Assembly: GCA_026418695.1 (NCBI GenBank)
Contig: JAOAAU010000007.1
Span: 47,818-111,817 of the forward strand
DNA length: 64,000 bases
Direction: 5' to 3'
Source: Clostridia bacterium
GTDB lineage: Bacteria; Bacillota; Clostridia; Acetivibrionales; JAFADI01
Positions 59,035 through 64,000 of the stretch are shown here, one piece after another. Made by a program: the position numbers and the translations under genes. Position 1 is the first letter of the stretch. Each line of letters begins with the position of its first letter. The notes beneath the pieces are model-generated. The model searched no databases. It saw only the letters and a list, made by a program, of their open reading frames with translations, and was not told the origin of the DNA.

Positions 59035-59670
59035 ATGAACTCCCGTAAAGTATTCCTTAATATTTTATGTCCCGTAAACCGATTATGTTCCATAGCATTG
59101 GAAATTCCATGCCTTCTAACCCTCAATAAAAGTAACATTCTGTTGGCTGTGGGATATGATAATAATAGGAACTGGAAATTGCGGGTGAAACAATTGCTAG
59201 GATTTAGAAGAAAGCGCAGGTTCGATCATCGGCAACACAGCAGACAAAGGTTCTCCGAAGGAGTTCCTCAAATAAACAGCAATATTCCCCTAAATACAAT
59301 CCAAGATAAACCTTCAGTAATATCATTATTGAAAGAGTCAACCTCACAGCATAATTTTTCCAACCATATGTCCGCATATATCGGGGAAACCGTTACTATA
59401 TTTGTCAGGGGTGGAGGCGCCTCCGGAATGGGCTTTACAGGTATACTACTTCATGTGAATGATGAATACGTTCATCTGATCACCAGGATCGGCCCACCCC
59501 CTGCATGCTCGTTGGGAAACGGATGTTTCCGGCCTCATTATCCGGGGATTAGCCCCATGCTATATTATTCAAGGTATTTCAGCTGGTTACATAATGGGGT
59601 AAAAGCAATTGGTTCTGCAGCTTATATTCCCGTAAACAAAATCGCATCTTTTGTCCACAACAATGCTTAG
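59035..59670 (+). CDS. Second member of the YIGETVTIF family (paralog B), start uncertain
   Basis: The C-terminal 100 residues repeat the domain of the 57973-58452 protein: YIGETVTIFVRGGGASGMGFTGILLHVNDEYVHLITRIGPPPACSLGNGC, then a shorter spacer (HYPGISPMLYYSRYF) and IPVNKIASFVHNNA. The first 110 residues are basic and unlike paralog A. None of the ATG, GTG or TTG starts in frame has a ribosome site. A GAAGGAG lies eight bases before an in-frame ATA (59272), so the true N-terminus is open, or the gene has lost its start. A terminator follows. Confidence 0.65.
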   Translation: MNSRKVFLNILCPVNRLCSIALEIPCLLTLNKSNILLAVGYDNNRNWKLRVKQLLGFRRKRRFDHRQHSRQRFSEGVPQINSNIPLNTIQDKPSVISLLKESTSQHNFSNHMSAYIGETVTIFVRGGGASGMGFTGILLHVNDEYVHLITRIGPPPACSLGNGCFRPHYPGISPMLYYSRYFSWLHNGVKAIGSAAYIPVNKIASFVHNNA

Positions 59671-59675
59671 TATAT

Positions 59676-59703
59676 AAAAATCGCCCTATTGGGGGCGATT
59701 TTT
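59676..59703. terminator. Bidirectional terminator between convergent genes
   Basis: AAAAATCGCCC and GGGCGATTTTT pair with a small loop and a T-run on one side, A-run on the other, serving the family gene (plus strand) and the coiled-coil gene (minus strand). Confidence 0.9.
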
Positions 59704-59752
59704 ATATTTAAGATCATATGACATTGTCTTCTCTGTCCTCTGCAAACAAGGT

Positions 59753-60499
59753 TTATATTCTTATATCAATATTCATTTGGCCTGCCTGTTCTTTTTGCTG
59801 CTCCTCTTTTTCCTTCATCGGATTACGATAGTCAGATTTACTCTCAAAATCTTTTTCCGATCTATTCAATGCTAAGAGTTCTTCCTCTTTTTCATCCTGG
59901 ATTTTCTTTCCCATATCATCCTTTCTGGCCTTTTCAATTTCCTCTTGAGCTTTCTTTTGGAGTTCCGGCATCTCCTTCTCCATCTCACGGATACGTTTTT
60001 CATTTTCTTCACGCATTTCCCGTTTCATTTTCGCCTTTGCGCCTGAAAGACTTCTAGCCTCATCAACCCTGATTTCATAGGAAAGTATTTTGTTATCGGA
60101 TTCCAAATTGTTTTTCATTTTCCCAACCATTTTGATGTTGCTATAGGTGGCTTTGGATGAGATCAAATGATCTAATGAAGAATTCGTACTCCCATCTGCT
60201 TGGATTTTATTGTTCTCGTTACTTTCCTCGATTAGCTTATTCTGTTCAGTCGGGTTGTTTTGCTTCTTAAACTTCTCTGCCTGTTTTTGCGCAATTTGTG
60301 CACTAATGTCCTCCAATTGCATTTCAAGCGCCTTCGCCTTCTCTTCCTTCAATGTATTGTTCTTTTCATTTTCCTGTACTTTTCTCAATTCTTCTTCAAT
60401 TCTCTTCTTCTGTTCCGTCAGGATTTTAATTTCCCGGTCGTGACCATCCGCAGCCAACGCAGTATAGGTGGCTGATACAGGCACTGTGCCAATTCTCAT
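59753..60499 (-). CDS. Coiled-coil protein, FlxA-like, unknown role
   Basis: A 248-aa protein, highly charged. A short hydrophobic start (MRIGTVPVSATYTALAADGHD) is followed by a coiled coil at about 22-85 (REIKILTEQKKRIEEELRKVQENEKNNTLKEEKAKALEMQLEDISAQIAQKQAEKF), a polar linker, and a second coiled-coil region at about 150-225 rich in Glu, Lys and Arg. The first coil resembles the FlxA family of small proteins. No membrane segment. AGGAGG stands seven bases before the ATG. Its role is unknown; the neighbourhood hints at sporulation or envelope work. Confidence 0.75.
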   Translation of the reverse strand: MRIGTVPVSATYTALAADGHDREIKILTEQKKRIEEELRKVQENEKNNTLKEEKAKALEMQLEDISAQIAQKQAEKFKKQNNPTEQNKLIEESNENNKIQADGSTNSSLDHLISSKATYSNIKMVGKMKNNLESDNKILSYEIRVDEARSLSGAKAKMKREMREENEKRIREMEKEMPELQKKAQEEIEKARKDDMGKKIQDEKEEELLALNRSEKDFESKSDYRNPMKEKEEQQKEQAGQMNIDIRI

Positions 60500-60697
60500 T
60501 TTGAGTCCTCCTTTTAAGCTAATATCTATGTGTTTTGAAATGCTCTTTTTAAATTACCTAAACTTTATATCGTCATAATTTAATTTCCTTATGAGGTTAA
60601 TTTTATCTTTAACAGTAAACGTTTGTATTTTTATCTGCAAGTAATTAATTCATAATTATCAAGAACACACGCAGCTCACAATCGGCGTACTTCAGAA

Positions 60698-60737
60698 CAA
60701 AAAGGCCATTGATGAGTATCAACAGCCATATCCTTTT
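60698..60737 (-). terminator. Terminator at the end of the SecA-like gene
   Basis: On the minus strand AAAGG...GGC..TTGAT-actc-ATCAA..GCC..CCTTTTTG forms a nested hairpin (TTGAT/ATCAA inside GGC/GCC inside AAAGG/CCTTT) with a T-run. It begins right at the stop codon. Confidence 0.75.
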
Positions 60738-63162
60738 ATCCTTCTCTATTCTTCTTTTTACTTTTCTTTCTAAACCGATTATACAATAAGGATGGCAATA
60801 GTAGCGGCCAGGAAATCCCCACTGCTATAGAAGCAAATCCTAAATTCTTGCCGCTGATCATATATAGTCCCGGATTATTTTTGAAGTAGTCATCGCTGAT
60901 TAAATACGTCCAGGTAGATGTAGGTCCCTTCAGACCTTCCTTCTCAAAATCTACTCCGTCTTTGGTAATGGTCAATCTCCTGAAGGTTTCAACAACCTCA
61001 AGCTCTATTTTATCCATTAATCCGTCAAAAGCTTCAAATACCTGCTTTGCAAATTCATCCAAAGGATCTTTTCCTGCAATGCTTACAAGATGAATCCCTT
61101 CCCGGAGATAGCTAACATAATCCAAGTGATCCGCCCAGCCCTTATCTATATGGAAGAGCATCAACTGCTTTTCGATACGCTGCATTACTTCTTTTCCGGC
61201 TACAGAGCATGCCCAATGATGCTTTTCAGGTTCTTTTTCCTTTAGGAGTGCCAGTTCTTCTTGATCCATCAGAATCTTCCGGCGTCTTTGATGGAGAATT
61301 TTTCTCTGTTCTTCGACGATATAGGCATATTTCCTTAAAGTTTTTCTAATCTCAAAGTTCTGTCCTTCAACGACTTTTTGTATATGGCTGATTCTCTGTC
61401 TAATCACTGGGTTATCAATCGGCTGCTCCTGTTTCAGCGTCTGAAACTGTTCAGGTAAAGCTTTCTTTATTCCAAACTTTATAATGAGATCATCTTCCAA
61501 GCTGATAAAAAATCTTGAAGAACCCGGATCCCCCTGCCGCCCGGCTCTTCCTCTCAGTTGGTTGTCTATCCGAAGACTTTCGTGGCGGTTCGTCCCGATA
61601 ACATACAATCCTCCCAGTCCTGCAATCCGACCCCTATCCTGCTCATTTGGTCCTCCAAGGCGGATATCCGTCCCACGACCAGCCATGTTTGTTGATACCG
61701 TAACAGCACCAAATTCACCTGCACGTGCAATGATCTCTGCTTCCAGTTCATCATTTTTTGCATTTAATACATTGCATTCAACTCCTGCCGCTTTTAGTGC
61801 ATCTGCAAGCATAATCGATTCTTCAATACTTGCTGTACCAATCAGTATGGGACGTCCAATGGCGTGTACCTGCACCGCTTCATTGACAATTGCTCTATAT
61901 TTTGCTTCCTTATGTGTAAATACTATATCCGGATAATCTATACGAATGCATTGTCGGTTCGTCGGAACAGTGAGAATATCCACTCCATAAAACTCCATCA
62001 GCTCATCAGCAGAAGTCCTTGCAGTAGCCGTCATTCCACATATTTTCGGATATTGTCCCAGGAAATACTGCAAGGTGGTGGATCCCAGTATCCTTCCCGT
62101 AAAGTCTGCTTCAAGTCCTTCCTTGGCTTCAACCGCAGTTTGAAGTCCATCCGGCCAATGCCGCTTATCTGCCACCCTTCCGGTAAATTCATCTACAAGT
62201 TCAATTTTCCCATCTCGTACGATATAATCAATATCCCTTTGTAAAAGCGCTTCAGCATGAAGTGCACTATTAACAGCGCAAAGAAGAGAAATATTCTCTG
62301 CTGAATAAATGTTTCCGCATCCCAGGGCTTGCTCAATCTTGTCTGCCCCGGAATCCGTAAGGAAAACATTTCGCTGATACTCATCCGTGTCATAGTCAAG
62401 CCCTGGAATCAGTTTTTTGATGATCTCTGCGAGATGAGCAAAGCTGTCTTTTTCCGGAGCGACACTGCCTGCAATAATCAACGGTACCCTTGCTTCATCA
62501 ATGAGGATGGAATCTGCTTCATCAATAATAGCACAATGAAATGGTCTTTGAACCAATTCATCAGGGCTATAGCACAAGAAACTCCTCAAATAATCAAATC
62601 CCGCTTCCTTGGCAGTCAGGTAGGTTATATCCGCATTATATGCTTTCCTTCGGTCACCAGCGCTCATACCTTCCTGAACAAATCCTACTGACAAGCCCAA
62701 CAGATAATAAACGGGCCCCATCCACTCAGCATCCCTTTTCGCCAGATAATCATTAAAGGTTAGTACATGAACTCCCTTCTCCGTCAAAGCATTCAGATAG
62801 GCACAAAAGACTGCGGATAAAGTTTTACCTTCTCCTGTTTGCATTTCTATAAGTTTTCCTTTATGCATACCTATCGCCCCTAGCAGTTGTACATCAAAAG
62901 GCTGAATTTTCAAGGTCCTGCTCGCTGCCCCTTTTACCAGCGCATAGGCCTCCACAAGAAGTTCATCCAGGGTTACACCCTTCAAAGCCCTTTTTTTCAG
63001 ATGCCTTGATCTTTCTAGCAGTTCGCTGTTCTCTAGTTTTGAAAAATCATAGCTATTAATAGATCGTATGATCGGTTGATAAGACTTTAATTCCTTTTCA
63101 GAAGTATCAATATTGGTATACTTCCCTATGGTTTCAATCATTTTCAATGATAAATTAGACAT
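60736..63162 (-). CDS. secA2: SecA-family translocation ATPase (second SecA, membrane-anchored)
   Basis: About 808 aa from ATG 63162 (GGAGG eight bases upstream; the track's start is 13 codons earlier). It has all SecA motor motifs: Walker A EMQTGEGKTLSAVF (about 101), DEADSILIDEARVPLIIAG (about 214), GMTATARTSADE, TVSTNMAGRGTDIRLGG (about 488) and QLRGRAGRQGDPGSSRFFISLEDDL (about 538), then a shortened helical scaffold. The C-terminal SEC-C zinc motif of housekeeping SecA is absent. Instead a hydrophobic helix FASIAVGISWPLLLPSLLYN and a KKSKKKNR tail close the protein. It probably drives export of a subset of proteins, as SecA2 does elsewhere. No SecY2 or glycosylation genes are near. The symbol follows family practice. 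Confidence 0.88.
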   Translation of the reverse strand: MSNLSLKMIETIGKYTNIDTSEKELKSYQPIIRSINSYDFSKLENSELLERSRHLKKRALKGVTLDELLVEAYALVKGAASRTLKIQPFDVQLLGAIGMHKGKLIEMQTGEGKTLSAVFCAYLNALTEKGVHVLTFNDYLAKRDAEWMGPVYYLLGLSVGFVQEGMSAGDRRKAYNADITYLTAKEAGFDYLRSFLCYSPDELVQRPFHCAIIDEADSILIDEARVPLIIAGSVAPEKDSFAHLAEIIKKLIPGLDYDTDEYQRNVFLTDSGADKIEQALGCGNIYSAENISLLCAVNSALHAEALLQRDIDYIVRDGKIELVDEFTGRVADKRHWPDGLQTAVEAKEGLEADFTGRILGSTTLQYFLGQYPKICGMTATARTSADELMEFYGVDILTVPTNRQCIRIDYPDIVFTHKEAKYRAIVNEAVQVHAIGRPILIGTASIEESIMLADALKAAGVECNVLNAKNDELEAEIIARAGEFGAVTVSTNMAGRGTDIRLGGPNEQDRGRIAGLGGLYVIGTNRHESLRIDNQLRGRAGRQGDPGSSRFFISLEDDLIIKFGIKKALPEQFQTLKQEQPIDNPVIRQRISHIQKVVEGQNFEIRKTLRKYAYIVEEQRKILHQRRRKILMDQEELALLKEKEPEKHHWACSVAGKEVMQRIEKQLMLFHIDKGWADHLDYVSYLREGIHLVSIAGKDPLDEFAKQVFEAFDGLMDKIELEVVETFRRLTITKDGVDFEKEGLKGPTSTWTYLISDDYFKNNPGLYMISGKNLGFASIAVGISWPLLLPSLLYNRFRKKSKKKNREG

Positions 63163-63291
63163 AAAAATATCCTCCGGCAAATTTAATTTTGTAGACTTCA
63201 TTGTTCACGACAGATTTTTTATAAATCCTCGCTCAATGAAATACCTACCTCTATTGACCCTTCTCTAAAGGCAGGGTTCAACTAGCGGTTC

Positions 63292-63612
63292 CTATTTGCA
63301 AAAGAGGATATGCGGTTCCTTAAAAGATTGAAATTTGACTAAAATCATACTGCTAAAATGGTATAGAATGTCCAAAGATAAAATGACATGGTTGGAAATT
63401 CCTCTTAAAGAAAATACATTCGTCGTGAGATTCCCAACTGCAAGAATAACAAACGCAAATTCAAAAAGTGTCGATGTTTTTTCGAGCAGCAAAAAATAGC
63501 TTTCAGGCAGGAGCCTTCCTGTCCTTGACAAGCTTACAAAAGAGCAAAATATCAATGTTATAAAAGCTAAGAATGCCAATCCAATTCCTATAAACTGCAC
63601 GAAACAATTCAT
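63292..63612 (-). CDS. Small membrane protein, unknown
   Basis: A 106-aa hydrophobic protein with three likely membrane helices (FIGIGLAFLAFITLIFCSFVSL, LLEKTSTLFEFAFVILAVGNL, and a weaker VILSLDILYHFSSMILV). AAGGG lies eight bases before the ATG. No family was recognised. It lies between the SecA-like gene and the rRNA operon end. The start and reality of the gene rest on the ribosome site and the hydrophobic pattern only. The stretch from 63613 to the 5S terminator (about 260 bp) shows no gene. Confidence 0.5.
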   Translation of the reverse strand: MNCFVQFIGIGLAFLAFITLIFCSFVSLSRTGRLLPESYFLLLEKTSTLFEFAFVILAVGNLTTNVFSLRGISNHVILSLDILYHFSSMILVKFQSFKEPHILFCK

Positions 63613-63869
63613 CTCTGACGCCCTTCTATCTTGCTACCTTTTCCTTATAGATCAATACTTTTTCAGATTTATTCCATAACTTCCGACCAATCCGTTCAAT
63701 AGCCAGAAACGGTTAACTGCTTTTTTATATAGTTTATTGAGTCCTTCATTACAATTAATATACGTATCAATATCGAATTTTCTTCACCTTTTTACTTTCT
63801 GTAATAACTATTTTCTTTTTTGGGGAAAGAAGACAGTCCTTGTGCACCAGTTTTGTTTCATAAATGCAA

Positions 63870-63901
63870 CAAAGCCTTATGGCGATAACCATAAGGCTTT
63901 G
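63870..63901 (-). terminator. rRNA operon terminator
   Basis: On the minus strand CAAAGCCTTATGG pairs perfectly with CCATAAGGCTTTG around a 6-nt loop and is followed by TTGCATTT, about 7 bp after the 5S gene end. Confidence 0.85.
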
Positions 63902-63908
63902 GAATAAA

Positions 63909-64000
63909 TCTGGCGATGACCTACTTTCCCGGGACGTTGCCGTCCAAGTATCATCGGCACTGAGAAGCTTAACTGCCGTGTTCGGTATGGGAACGGGTGT
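63909..64000 (-). rRNA. rrf: 5S ribosomal RNA, 3' part (gene continues beyond window)
   Basis: The reverse complement reads ACACCCGTTCCCATACCGAACACGGCAGTTAAG... and ends GGAAAGTAGGTCATCGCCAGA, the classic bacterial 5S core and 3' end. About 92 of roughly 117 nt are visible; the 5' end lies past base 64000. The strand implies that an rRNA operon ends here, reading leftwards. Confidence 0.97.

Noticed and set aside
63831-63841. AGACAGTCCTT as another RAYT-type motif near the rRNA end
   Set aside because: It lacks the GGGG part and matches only 8-9 positions, so it was not counted.

Overview
The window reads as chromosomal DNA of an anaerobic, spore-forming member of the Clostridia (Bacillota) that lives on plant cell wall polysaccharides. 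The reasons are strong AGGAGG-type ribosome binding sites, moderately AT-rich sequence, several YesM/YesN two-component systems, lipoprotein-dependent LplB/LplC-type oligosaccharide ABC transport, a PadR/DUF1700/DUF4097 module, and glycine-rich proteins that look like spore coat proteins. The genus cannot be fixed from the sequence. No prophage, CRISPR array, tRNA or replication origin was seen. A partial 5S rRNA gene is cut by the right edge.

Left part (1-21 kb, all on the minus strand): a pectin / hexuronate utilisation locus. It holds a YesM/YesN pair (the regulator runs off the left edge), a heparinase II/III-like protein, a LUD-domain protein, a YhcH/YjgK/YiaL protein, kduD, kduI, kdgK and kdgA, an IclR (KdgR-like) regulator, kdgF, a three-part TRAP transporter (DctP-Q-M), a second YesM/YesN pair with an extra soluble kinase-like protein, and uxaA/uxaB. 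Together they import uronates, linearise unsaturated galacturonate (KdgF), convert DKI via KduI and KduD to KDG, and send KDG through KdgK and KdgA to pyruvate and glyceraldehyde 3-phosphate. UxaB and UxaA feed saturated galacturonate into the same KDG pool; no uronate isomerase (UxaC) is visible here. A perfect dyad GTGAAACGTCGTTTCAC before kdgA and a weaker copy before the IclR gene are the likely operators.

Middle (21-34.4 kb): a RAYT-type Y1 transposase gene surrounded by short GGGGACATTCC / GGGACAGTCC motifs; an AraC regulator divergent from a GH105 and GH28 pair (cytoplasmic rhamnogalacturonyl hydrolase and polygalacturonase); a TIM-barrel isomerase; and an LplB-LplC-lipoprotein ABC importer followed by a third YesM/YesN pair. 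This looks like a second pectin-oligosaccharide unit.

Right part (34.8-64 kb): mostly housekeeping and envelope genes. These are a chemoreceptor, a MATE exporter, PadR-DUF1700-DUF4097, a split ThrE exporter, an OmpR/HisKA two-component system next to an ABC exporter and a secreted protein, a MASE3-PAS-PAS histidine kinase, an AI-2E-type permease, a Kv-like potassium channel with a zinc ribbon, CCA tRNA nucleotidyltransferase, a geranylgeranyl-reductase-like flavoprotein, a DUF4173 protein with an XRE/DUF2975 pair, a cluster of five unrecognised genes including two paralogs of one small family, a SecA paralog with a C-terminal membrane anchor, and the rRNA end.

The least explained signals are: the two YIGETVTIF...TRIGPPP.CSLGN.C paralogs and their neighbours (57.3-60.5 kb); a 95-bp tandem duplication with a hairpin and coupled mini-ORFs (47.0-47.2 kb); the RAYT-associated motif set; the stand-alone degenerate kinase domain; and the membrane-anchored SecA paralog.
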